36,492 bases of DNA from Erysipelotrichaceae bacterium. Its GTDB lineage: Bacteria > Bacillota_I > Bacilli_A > RFN20 > CAG-826. The position numbers and the translations under genes are program-made. Positions 15,896-22,426 of this stretch are shown here, piece after piece (within the stretch, counting starts at the first letter, position 1; each line of letters starts with the position of its first letter). The DNA lies in NCBI GenBank assembly GCA_015059185.1, contig SVAY01000003.1:79251-115742 (forward strand), in the 5' to 3' direction. The notes under the pieces were generated by a model that worked only from the letters and a program-made list of their open reading frames with translations, ran no database searches and was not told the DNA's origin.

Positions 15896-15897
15896 TT

Positions 15898-16662
15898 ATG
15901 AAAAACAAAAATGTTGGCATCCTCTTTGAAGAGGAAATTGTCATTGCCATAAACGGCAAAAGATATTCTACGCTATCAAACAACATGCGTAACATGGTGA
16001 GATTTATGTTTGGCCATGTTGATGAAGATTCCATTATTAAGTGTGAAAGACTTGATAACGCAATGAAGCCAGATTTGTTCATCACTATCGATAATGTAAC
16101 CCATTACCTTTCCGTCAAAACAGGAGCGAATGGTATAGTTCATCAGGAACTTATTACTCTTTTTGTTGATCATCTTAAAATGATAGGTATTAGTAAAACT
16201 ACTATTGAAACAATCTTACTATACCAATATGGTGATGGCACAACTGATGGAACAGGCAAAAAGCGGTATCCAAATAAAGATGTGACTTTTTATTTAAAGA
16301 AAAGAATAAAAGCAGCTAATGAAGAACTAAACGCTAATCGCAAATTCGTGGAACACATTATTAATAGGTGTTTATTTAAGGGCTCAATGAGTGAGAATAT
16401 TCTAGCTGAGTACATTTACCATGGTGATTTAGAATATGGCGTTATCGCCTCTAGAAATCAAATTCTAAGACATGTATATGAATATAAATATGGTTTCTAT
16501 GATAGTTTTCACATTGGACCACTTCTAATACACCCGCATGCACGATACGCTAATAAAAGAATCAAGAATGAAAAAAGGCGTCACACCATTGAATTTCATT
16601 GGCCAAATTATCAAGCATCCTTAAGAAAAATTGCACTTAGATATAATGATGGAGCATTGTAG
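15898..16662 (+). CDS. Unknown protein, possible PD-(D/E)xK-type nuclease
   Basis: A 254-residue basic protein that I do not recognise. Residues about 55-80 read KPDLFITIDNVTHYLSVKTG: a PD pair, a hydrophobic strand, and Ser-Val-Lys, which resembles the core of PD-(D/E)xK nucleases with a replaced acidic residue. The C-terminal third is rich in His, Arg and aromatic residues. A perfect ribosome site is present but lies in a hairpin. The stop codon overlaps a GTAGGCG/CGCCTAC hairpin that leads into the tRNA-like region. Restriction-type or mobile origin is possible but unproven. Confidence 0.55.
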   Translation: MKNKNVGILFEEEIVIAINGKRYSTLSNNMRNMVRFMFGHVDEDSIIKCERLDNAMKPDLFITIDNVTHYLSVKTGANGIVHQELITLFVDHLKMIGISKTTIETILLYQYGDGTTDGTGKKRYPNKDVTFYLKKRIKAANEELNANRKFVEHIINRCLFKGSMSENILAEYIYHGDLEYGVIASRNQILRHVYEYKYGFYDSFHIGPLLIHPHARYANKRIKNEKRRHTIEFHWPNYQASLRKIALRYNDGAL

Positions 16663-16672
16663 GCGTCCAATC

Positions 16673-16749
16673 GCCTACCTAGCTCTTAATAGCTTTGCTA
16701 TTGTTTTCTTGCTGTTAACCTTTCGGTCTGGGTTCCCTGGTAGGCCACA
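16673..16749 (+). pseudogene. Degenerate tRNA-Asn-like sequence
   Basis: The plus strand here matches the genuine tRNA-Asn at 16988-16913 in three blocks. The first 13 bases GCCTACCTAGCTC are identical. GCTGTTAACC with CGGTC keeps the anticodon loop and variable loop. The end TGGTAGGC keeps the 3' acceptor arm, so the 7-bp acceptor stem is perfect. The D arm is replaced by a different hairpin (AATAGC-TTT-GCTATT), the 5' half of the anticodon stem is lost, the T arm is reduced to GGGTTCCC, and CCA is replaced by CACA. It cannot be a normal elongator tRNA. A perfect TATAAT lies 25-30 bases upstream inside the preceding gene. Confidence 0.75.
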
Positions 16750-16795
16750 TGACTGTTGGAAGCCTTAACCATTCAGGGTTCCCTTTCAGGTCACA
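16750..16795 (+). pseudogene. Degenerate tRNA-Glu-like sequence
   Basis: Directly after the Asn-like unit, CTGTTGGA, CTTAAC, CATTCA and CAGGTCAC match the genuine tRNA-Glu (16906-16830) in the same order. The whole anticodon arm is missing and the T arm is again collapsed to GGGTTCCC. The 3' end reads TCACA instead of TCACCA. The order Asn then Glu copies the real pair on the opposite strand. Confidence 0.7.
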
Positions 16796-16825
16796 AAAAA
16801 ACGATGATACAATCATCGATTTTTT
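16795..16825. terminator. Bidirectional terminator between real and degenerate tRNAs
   Basis: CGATGAT (16802-16808) pairs with ATCATCG (16812-16818) with an A run before and a T run after. It can stop both the plus-strand tRNA-like transcript and the minus-strand tRNA-Asn-Glu transcript. Confidence 0.85.
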
Positions 16826-16829
16826 AAGC

Positions 16830-16906
16830 TGGTGACCTGTATGGGATTCGAACCCATGAATGCCACCGTGAAAGGGTGGTGAGTTAAGCCGCTTCTCCAA
16901 CAGGCC
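16830..16906 (-). tRNA. tRNA-Glu (TTC)
   Basis: A complete 77-base cloverleaf. Acceptor GGCCTGT with ACAGGTC, anticodon stem CCACC/GGTGG around CTTTCAC (anticodon TTC), T-loop TTCGAAT, encoded CCA. Confidence 0.97.
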
Positions 16907-16912
16907 AACTTT

Positions 16913-16988
16913 TGGCGCCTACCGAGGGACTCGAACCCACGACCGATCGGTTAACAGCCGATAGCTCTACCGACTGAGCTAGGTAGGC
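16913..16988 (-). tRNA. tRNA-Asn (GTT)
   Basis: A complete 76-base cloverleaf. Acceptor GCCTACC with GGTAGGC, anticodon stem ATCGG/CCGAT around CTGTTAA (anticodon GTT), encoded CCA. The T stem has one U-U mismatch. It is the first of a two-tRNA transcript with tRNA-Glu, six bases apart. Confidence 0.97.
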
Positions 16989-17009
16989 AGAGGCTTAAAC
17001 GCAAGAAGA

Positions 17010-17038
17010 ATATTAACACAAACTTGTTAATGACACAA
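17010..17038 (-). promoter_or_regulatory. Promoter of the tRNA-Asn-Glu pair
   Basis: TTGTGT (17038-17033), a 17-base spacer and TAATAT (17015-17010) lie 21 bases before the tRNA-Asn 5' end. An ACTTGT/ACAAGT dyad over the -35 may be the end of the acpP message. Confidence 0.5.
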
Positions 17039-17044
17039 GTATGT

Positions 17045-17272
17045 TTATGCTTTTTTTGAGTTAATTAACTCTGCAACGTCTTTAACAGTGTTCAAAGAAG
17101 CGATTTCGTTACTTGAAAACTCAACGTTAAGTGCATCTTCAATCTCAAGCATTACTTCTACTAAATCTAAAGAATCAAGACCAAGTTCTTGTAAAGAATC
17201 ATCTTCTTTAAGTTTAGAAACATCAACGCCTCTTTTAGATAAGATTGATTTAACAGTATCTAATGAATTCAT
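17045..17272 (-). CDS. acpP: Acyl carrier protein
   Basis: A 75-residue acidic helical protein with the phosphopantetheine site Ser in LGLDSLDLVE. It carries acyl chains in fatty acid and phospholipid synthesis in the cytosol. AGGAG stands eight bases before the ATG. Single-gene transcript between the Tad-like operon terminator and the tRNA pair; fatty acid synthesis genes are not adjacent. Confidence 0.96.
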   Translation of the reverse strand: MNSLDTVKSILSKRGVDVSKLKEDDSLQELGLDSLDLVEVMLEIEDALNVEFSSNEIASLNTVKDVAELINSKKA

Positions 17273-17304
17273 GTTATGGTCTCCTAATATTCTTTATTCT
17301 AGTC

Positions 17305-17319
17305 TTATTCTTAGAATAA
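17305..17319. promoter_or_regulatory. 7-1-7 palindrome upstream of acpP
   Basis: TTATTCT-T-AGAATAA is a perfect dyad about 35 bases before the acpP ATG. A -10 candidate TAGAAT (minus strand) lies just downstream, so the dyad would sit in the promoter spacer, the position FapR uses in other Firmicutes. The bases do not match the FapR consensus I know. Confidence 0.4.
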
Positions 17320-17324
17320 TTAAA

Positions 17325-17347
17325 GAAAGAAAACGACAAATTGTCGT
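17325..17347 (-). terminator. Terminator of the Tad-like operon
   Basis: On the minus strand ACGACA-ATT-TGTCGT is followed by TTTCTTTCTTT, directly after the pilin-like gene. Confidence 0.7.
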
Positions 17348-17359
17348 CTTCTCGTTTTT

Positions 17360-17539
17360 TTAGATGCGATCGTACATGCTCATGACATGAGATGTATAAT
17401 CTTCTGATGCTAATTCTGCAACATTGTCGGAGACACTTTTAGTCAAGTTATTAAACATTGCAACCATCGCACCACTCACAACCCCGAATATCATTAATAC
17501 AATGATGATTCCAAGGATCTGGCCTTTGATTTCTGACAT
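17360..17539 (-). CDS. Small pilin-like protein of the Tad-like locus
   Basis: A 59-residue protein with one hydrophobic helix (about residues 7-27) after a short charged start MSEIKGQ, then an acidic amphipathic tail. Size, position at the end of the operon and the Gly-Gln-hydrophobic junction suggest a class III prepilin such as Flp, cut after Gly6. The Glu normally found at mature position 5 is not present. The start is fixed by GGAGGAAGGT before the ATG at 17539; an ATG 12 codons upstream lies within the previous gene. Confidence 0.55.
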   Translation of the reverse strand: MSEIKGQILGIIIVLMIFGVVSGAMVAMFNNLTKSVSDNVAELASEDYTSHVMSMYDRI

Positions 17540-17552
17540 ACCTTCCTCCTTT

Positions 17553-17891
17553 CTAATAATATCCTCTAATCGCACTCCTCTCGATTTTGAGTTCCATCAC
17601 TTCCTTAGAAACTATAATCGGCTTATATTCCCTAAGAATTGTGTAATAGATAACTTCCCCATAATCAGGAGTTTTGTTTGATATATTTGTGATAATTACA
17701 TGGTGTTTTTCCTCTAAAACCTCAATATTTTCATCATTTAAAGTTTCTAAATGAGCTATTTCAAAACCAATGGTGACACTTTGACTATCAAGGTCGGAAT
17801 AATGGTATTGAATCGCCATCACATCAACAGAAAGCAAGAAAAACATCGTAAAAATTACTAATGATAAAAGTAAACCAATCTTAGATGACAT
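17553..17891 (-). CDS. Membrane-anchored pseudopilin-like protein (TadE/F-like)
   Basis: A 112-residue protein with one N-terminal membrane helix (about 5-27) and a beta-rich exported domain. I find no named family, but its size, topology and place between the TadC-like gene and the pilin match minor pilins of TadE/TadF type. It overlaps the TadC-like gene by 11 bases and has GGGGGA upstream. Confidence 0.45.
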   Translation of the reverse strand: MSSKIGLLLSLVIFTMFFLLSVDVMAIQYHYSDLDSQSVTIGFEIAHLETLNDENIEVLEEKHHVIITNISNKTPDYGEVIYYTILREYKPIIVSKEVMELKIERSAIRGYY

Positions 17892-18549
17892 TAGTTAATT
17901 CCCCCAATATTGAAATAATTGATAAAGTTAAGGTTAAAGTAATTAATCCAGCGCCAATAAGCGGAAATGCATTAAGTGAATCAATTCCTTTCTCATGACT
18001 TGCAACTTTATTAGTAATTAATGTTGAACTTAATGAAGAAAATACATAATCAAACTGGCGAAGTTTTTCACTCTCTCCTTCCTCCCCCATTTGATAGATT
18101 GAGACCATAACATTCTCAATGACAAGATATGAAAAATTTTTACTAAACTTAATATAGGGATTAACACTTTTATCATTATCGATTTCTTCTAGTAATTTCT
18201 TAAGCCTTTCATTCATCCAATCACTGCTATAAGGTATAAGCATTTCAAGACTTTTATAAACATTATTGTGATTAGAAATAAATATCTCAAAATATGATAA
18301 TAACGAGATGAATTCAGTGTTATGGTTTTCGTTAACTTTATTCACCAAACTACCATATCTACTAAGATAGATGTAATCAGTAAGAGGAATGAATATAGCA
18401 TACATAAAAATTATTAAATTTGTCATTTGAAAATATATGAGTAAAACTAACCCGATTATCAACACCAGGTTGATCCCGCTAAAGATGATTATCTCTCTTT
18501 TTATTGATAAGCCAATGTACTCAATTTGTTCCTTTAATTTCTTAAACAT
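17881..18549 (-). CDS. TadC-like inner membrane platform protein
   Basis: A 222-residue protein with two N-terminal helices, a soluble helical domain with the T2SF-type motif SIYQMGEEGES, and a C-terminal helix. T2SF proteins form the membrane platform turned by the ATPase. The start at 18549 follows GGGGG by seven bases; the frame's ATG 20 codons upstream lies inside the TadB-like gene. The overlap with that gene is eight bases. Confidence 0.7.
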   Translation of the reverse strand: MFKKLKEQIEYIGLSIKREIIIFSGINLVLIIGLVLLIYFQMTNLIIFMYAIFIPLTDYIYLSRYGSLVNKVNENHNTEFISLLSYFEIFISNHNNVYKSLEMLIPYSSDWMNERLKKLLEEIDNDKSVNPYIKFSKNFSYLVIENVMVSIYQMGEEGESEKLRQFDYVFSSLSSTLITNKVASHEKGIDSLNAFPLIGAGLITLTLTLSIISILGELTNVI

Positions 18550-19246
18550 TTCTATACCCCCTAACCTCAACTTTATTAGTTTTAGCAATGAATAGATGGA
18601 TAGAGCCAATAATCAACAAAAATAAGAGCCCAATTGCAACTTGAAATAGTAGTAAATTAGTAATTTTTAAGTAGAAGCTATTTAACGCAAATCTAAGGAT
18701 CAAAACTATTAATAAAGTGAACAACCAAAGCATTGAGAATTCAATAACCTTTCTTTTAGAAATACTTTCGCATTTTATCAAGTAATCTTCATCTCGCCTT
18801 AACTCTTCTGTTAAGTAATAAGAAATGCTTAAAATATCCCCACCCTGTTCCATATAAATTTTGATGACAGATAAGAAGAGCATATAGATATCAAAATCAT
18901 AGTGCCTTTTTAAATAATCTAGCCTCTCTTCTTCCGCGAGATTACTGATGCCATCAATGACTGTCATATACTCTTGATCCATCACACCATTTGTCGTTTC
19001 AAATGCTGAAAGGAGAGAGCCCTTTACCGATAGAGCAATGATGAATGAATTAATGAATGTGTAGCAAGAATGAAACTTCTTATTTCTCTCTAACATCTTA
19101 TTCACCTTAGGGTATGCATATAGAAAGAGGTAGACTCCTGTCATCACTAAAACAATGGCTGAGGTAATCCAGTTATTAGTCGCTATAAAAGTGACGGTTG
19201 GAAATGTGAGTGTGAGTGTGATAAAAAGTAACAATAAATTATTCAT
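18542..19246 (-). CDS. TadB-like inner membrane platform protein
   Basis: A 234-residue protein with two N-terminal and two C-terminal helices around a helical domain. The stretch FLSVIKIYMEQGGDILSISYYL is the T2SF/TadB pattern (two-block GG-D motif). It pairs with the next gene as in Tad loci, which use two small platform proteins. AGGAGG lies about 11 bases before the ATG, and the start overlaps the end of the ATPase gene. Confidence 0.7.
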   Translation of the reverse strand: MNNLLLLFITLTLTFPTVTFIATNNWITSAIVLVMTGVYLFLYAYPKVNKMLERNKKFHSCYTFINSFIIALSVKGSLLSAFETTNGVMDQEYMTVIDGISNLAEEERLDYLKRHYDFDIYMLFLSVIKIYMEQGGDILSISYYLTEELRRDEDYLIKCESISKRKVIEFSMLWLFTLLIVLILRFALNSFYLKITNLLLFQVAIGLLFLLIIGSIHLFIAKTNKVEVRGYRNV

Positions 19247-20294
19247 TTGAGATGAACCTCCTAAGCTTTTTCTTGTCTATATTATTAATAAGGATAGTAA
19301 GAAGATTTTGACTGATTTTTGAAAACTTTTTCTTATGAAGATCATCGTTATAAATCTCGACCTGTTGTCCGGATTCATCAATCTCTACAATAGAAGAGAT
19401 ATAACGAACAATGTTATTATGCTTATCACTATATTTTTTAAGATGGATGAATATCTTAAAGTGCTCTTTTATATTCATAAGAGCGTCTTGATAATCGATT
19501 CTTTTTTCTTTTAGCATCACAGCTTTCGCCATCCTACTTGGAGCGTTAAATGCGTCCAAAGCATGAATTGTAGTAATGATAGGAACTCCAGTCATAGCAG
19601 AGATCAAAACATCATTCATCTCCTCTCCTCTAGCCTCAGTTACAATCATCCAGTCAGGATTATTTCTTAATCCATTTTTAATCAGGTTAGAGATACCCGA
19701 CTCTTCATTTTTCTCATCTGCTTGCCATAAGGTAATATTTAAGTTTTCGTTTTGTTGAAGCGAACATAATTCAACGGCAGGATCAATGATAATAACGTGT
19801 TCATCTTCTTTTACTCGACTCACTAAATACTTTTGTAGCTCAGTCTTGCCACTACCAGGCACACCACTGATGACAATGGGTATATGAGCATATATTAGGC
19901 CATCTAGCAGTTCTTCCACTTCAAGTGGCATGAATTCCTCATTATGGACAATTTTGGCTTCTTTAGAGGCAATACGGATAGAAAAAGTAATGGTTTCATT
20001 ATCAACAAGTCTAGCTACACTTGTATTCGTCGCATTTATTCTATAACGCCCTATATTTATATCTAATATAGGATTCAAATAATTAAACTGCTTTTCACTG
20101 ATATTAGCAATCTGTTTGATAAAGTCTTTGACCATATTAAGAGTGACCTCGATTCCACTCCTACTTATTCCTTTATCGTTCGTTGTATAATAAATATAAC
20201 GTCCATTATACTCAATATCAGTAACATTAGGAATTGAAATAATGTCTTTTATAAATGAGTTCTCAATATAACTAATTAATGCTTCTTTTTCCAT
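19239..20294 (-). CDS. tadA: Secretion ATPase of the TadA/VirB11 type
   Basis: A 351-residue ATPase. Walker A GVPGSGKT (144-151), Asp box IIIDPAVEL, Walker B region PDWMIVTEARGEE, and His box TTIHALDA are all present in family order. It powers pilus assembly or secretion from the cytosolic face of the membrane. The ATG at 20294 follows AAGGAG; the ATG eight codons upstream has no ribosome site. It overlaps the previous gene by 23 bases. At 351 residues it is shorter than many TadA proteins and lacks their long N-terminal extension. Confidence 0.88.
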   Translation of the reverse strand: MEKEALISYIENSFIKDIISIPNVTDIEYNGRYIYYTTNDKGISRSGIEVTLNMVKDFIKQIANISEKQFNYLNPILDINIGRYRINATNTSVARLVDNETITFSIRIASKEAKIVHNEEFMPLEVEELLDGLIYAHIPIVISGVPGSGKTELQKYLVSRVKEDEHVIIIDPAVELCSLQQNENLNITLWQADEKNEESGISNLIKNGLRNNPDWMIVTEARGEEMNDVLISAMTGVPIITTIHALDAFNAPSRMAKAVMLKEKRIDYQDALMNIKEHFKIFIHLKKYSDKHNNIVRYISSIVEIDESGQQVEIYNDDLHKKKFSKISQNLLTILINNIDKKKLRRFISNE

Positions 20295-20685
20295 AATATT
20301 CTGACTCCTTAATTTCATAATTCATAATCCTTGTGAGATTGATTCCAAGCATCACTTCAGTTTCCACTTTTATCTCAACTCCTGAGCAATTTTCGATATC
20401 ACAGAAACCTCCATCATTCGTGTTATAAAAGTAATATTCAACTTCATACTTAGAAGTGTATTTTGTTAATTCTCGAATGAGATAATTTTCATAATTTTCT
20501 TTTAATTTTTCTTGGTCATAATAAAGGACAATTTCCTCCTTTTGTATCGTAAGAGGAACCGATGATTCGAACACTTCGCTCGGGGGTGATAAAAGTACTC
20601 GATTAATTCCTGAAAATTGGTAAGTGTAACTAAACATCAACATGACGCAACTTACCAAAATGAATCCTAGGTATAAAACAATCAT
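20272..20685 (-). CDS. Membrane-anchored protein of the Tad-like locus, unknown
   Basis: A 137-residue protein with one N-terminal helix and an exported alpha/beta domain that contains two Cys (CDIENC). I do not recognise a family. It lies between the secreted first gene and the ATPase with ATGA-type overlap and a strong AGGAGG, so it is a co-translated component. A minor pilin or assembly factor role is inferred from context only. Confidence 0.5.
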   Translation of the reverse strand: MIVLYLGFILVSCVMLMFSYTYQFSGINRVLLSPPSEVFESSVPLTIQKEEIVLYYDQEKLKENYENYLIRELTKYTSKYEVEYYFYNTNDGGFCDIENCSGVEIKVETEVMLGINLTRIMNYEIKESEYYGKRSIN

Positions 20686-21689
20686 CTTTTGATTCCTCCT
20701 ACGATACAGTATTTAGATTCGTCACAAGGTCCGAGCAATAAAGATGAGATATTAATGGAAAATGAATAACCAAAAGAAACTTCATTAATACCAACATCTT
20801 CCATATTTATAGTTAGGTTCAAACCCTGCAACTGACTAATTTTATTTTTCGGTAAAAAGAAATAATCGGTTTTTTGATAGCCAATCTTACTTGTGCTTGC
20901 CATTTTTAACGTTAAAGGCTCAACAAATAAGTTTTTAAATCCAAAATGAATATCGTTATTTTCTTGATATGGATAAAGATCTACTTTCTTTTTTCTGTCA
21001 ATCTCGATTATATCCGGAAATATTCTAAACGGGTCATCAAATGTTAAATATGCTTTTTTATAGCTAAATGGTTTATGTGATGAATAACGGAATGATAAAG
21101 AAGATAAATCAAGTCGATAATAATATTCAATCTCCACTATTTTTGAAAAATTAGAGAAATTAAATCTTTCAACTGGTTGATTATCACTGATGCACAAGAA
21201 GTTATCATATGTTAAATCACCACTGATATCGTCAATATTGATTGTTTCTTTCTTTTTTGGGTATAAGGTGTCTTCAATATAATTAACATATGTTCTAGAA
21301 CCAACATCATAAATACCTAATCTCACTACTATATTTCTAGAAACATAATTATATTGGTCATTGATGACAAATGAATATTCGATTGATTCAATTTTTGGAT
21401 AAGTAAATAAACTAGAGGCATATCCATTAGCGTAACTCATATCCATTCCAAATTTTGAATCGGAATATAGTTCGTATCTAATCCTTAATTTATTTTTACT
21501 AGGTCCATTAATAATATCGACTCTTCCAGAAATCCTAATATTTGGTTTAGGATCAACCGGATCAACAATATTGCTTGTATAAGTACACGAGAATCCATTC
21601 ATTGTTTTAGCCTCTGTATGGATAAAAGAGGGTTCCGCTTTACTTGCAAGAACCAGTGTTAGAATAATTAAAAATGCAAATTTTCTCAT
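20682..21689 (-). CDS. Secreted protein, first gene of the Tad-like operon
   Basis: A 335-residue protein with a signal peptide (about 1-18, ending ASKA) and a beta-rich, Tyr/Asp/Ser-rich mature chain ending in two Cys (PCDESKYC). No membrane anchor is visible after cleavage. No family is recognised. A surface or tip subunit carried by the locus is a reasonable guess. GGGG lies five bases before the ATG, and TATATA precedes it. Confidence 0.5.
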   Translation of the reverse strand: MRKFAFLIILTLVLASKAEPSFIHTEAKTMNGFSCTYTSNIVDPVDPKPNIRISGRVDIINGPSKNKLRIRYELYSDSKFGMDMSYANGYASSLFTYPKIESIEYSFVINDQYNYVSRNIVVRLGIYDVGSRTYVNYIEDTLYPKKKETINIDDISGDLTYDNFLCISDNQPVERFNFSNFSKIVEIEYYYRLDLSSLSFRYSSHKPFSYKKAYLTFDDPFRIFPDIIEIDRKKKVDLYPYQENNDIHFGFKNLFVEPLTLKMASTSKIGYQKTDYFFLPKNKISQLQGLNLTINMEDVGINEVSFGYSFSINISSLLLGPCDESKYCIVGGIKR

Positions 21690-21809
21690 AATTTCCCCTA
21701 TATATATTTAAAAGACGGATTAAAAACCGAAAATGTTGAATTTTTTTTCATTTTTTTGAAAATTTTTATTTTTATCGATTTATGTGGAAATGAATTTTAA
21801 AAATTGTAG

Positions 21810-21815
21810 TATAAT
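21810..21815 (+). promoter_or_regulatory. -10 box nine bases before gmk
   Basis: A perfect TATAAT lies nine bases before the ATG with no ribosome site, so the leader would be two to three bases. A 60-base T-rich stretch upstream (21735-21775) separates it from the divergent Tad-like operon. Confidence 0.55.
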
Positions 21816-21824
21816 TACAATATT

Positions 21825-22361
21825 ATGTTAGTAATCAGCGGAGCGAGTGCGAGCGGCAAGACCGAAGTTGCCCACATCATAGAGAAAAAATATGGGCTAA
21901 CACGTGTAATCACTGTCACCACAAGAGAAAAGCGTGTTGGGGAAGTTGATGGTGTCGATTATTTCTTTGTGAGCAAAGAACAATTTAAAAAGCTTATTGA
22001 AGAAGATAAGCTCGTTGAATACGCAGAATATAATGGAAACTATTACGGCAGCCGTAAAGACCAAATAGCGGATGACCATATATTAGTTGTCGAAGCGAAT
22101 GGTTTGAAGGCTTATATAGCCTTAAATGAGCCCTCTATTGTAACATTTGCATTAACTGCTAACGCAAATATTAGAAAAGAGAGAATGAAATGCCGTGGTG
22201 ATAAACCATGTGACATAGAAAAAAGACTTAAGAGCGATCGCGTTGTCTTCTCTAAAACCCATCTTAAAGGCGTTAAATATTTCATCGAAAATAATACCGG
22301 TACCTTAGAAGATTTAGCAGACGATATCTATAAGAAATATAAAGAATGCTTAATTAAATAA
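21825..22361 (+). CDS. gmk: Guanylate kinase
   Basis: A 178-residue kinase that converts GMP or dGMP and ATP to the diphosphates. P-loop GASASGKT (6-13), GMP-binding VTTREKRVGEVDGVDYFFV, and EYAEYNGNYYGS are all in place, and Arg clusters of the lid follow. It is slightly shorter than typical Gmk (about 205) at the C-terminal lid. Single-gene transcript. It may not be the only Gmk of the genome. Confidence 0.9.
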   Translation: MLVISGASASGKTEVAHIIEKKYGLTRVITVTTREKRVGEVDGVDYFFVSKEQFKKLIEEDKLVEYAEYNGNYYGSRKDQIADDHILVVEANGLKAYIALNEPSIVTFALTANANIRKERMKCRGDKPCDIEKRLKSDRVVFSKTHLKGVKYFIENNTGTLEDLADDIYKKYKECLIK

Positions 22362-22374
22362 TTAAAGGTAATAA

Positions 22375-22407
22375 AAAAGCTAGAGAATCAACTGAACTCT
22401 AGCTTTT
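22375..22407. terminator. Bidirectional terminator
   Basis: AAAAGCTAGAG (22375-22385) and CTCTAGCTTTT (22397-22407) form an 11-bp perfect stem between convergent gmk and the large membrane protein gene. Confidence 0.9.
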
Positions 22408-22426
22408 CTTATGTTTTTAGAAAGAA

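Noticed and set aside
16659..16678. Terminator at the end of the unknown gene (GTAGGCG/CGCCTAC)
   Set aside because: No T tract follows; the right arm is the acceptor of the tRNA-like unit.
16673..16988. Integration site (att) of a mobile element at tRNA-Asn
   Set aside because: The repeats are inverted, not direct, and no integrase lies in the window.
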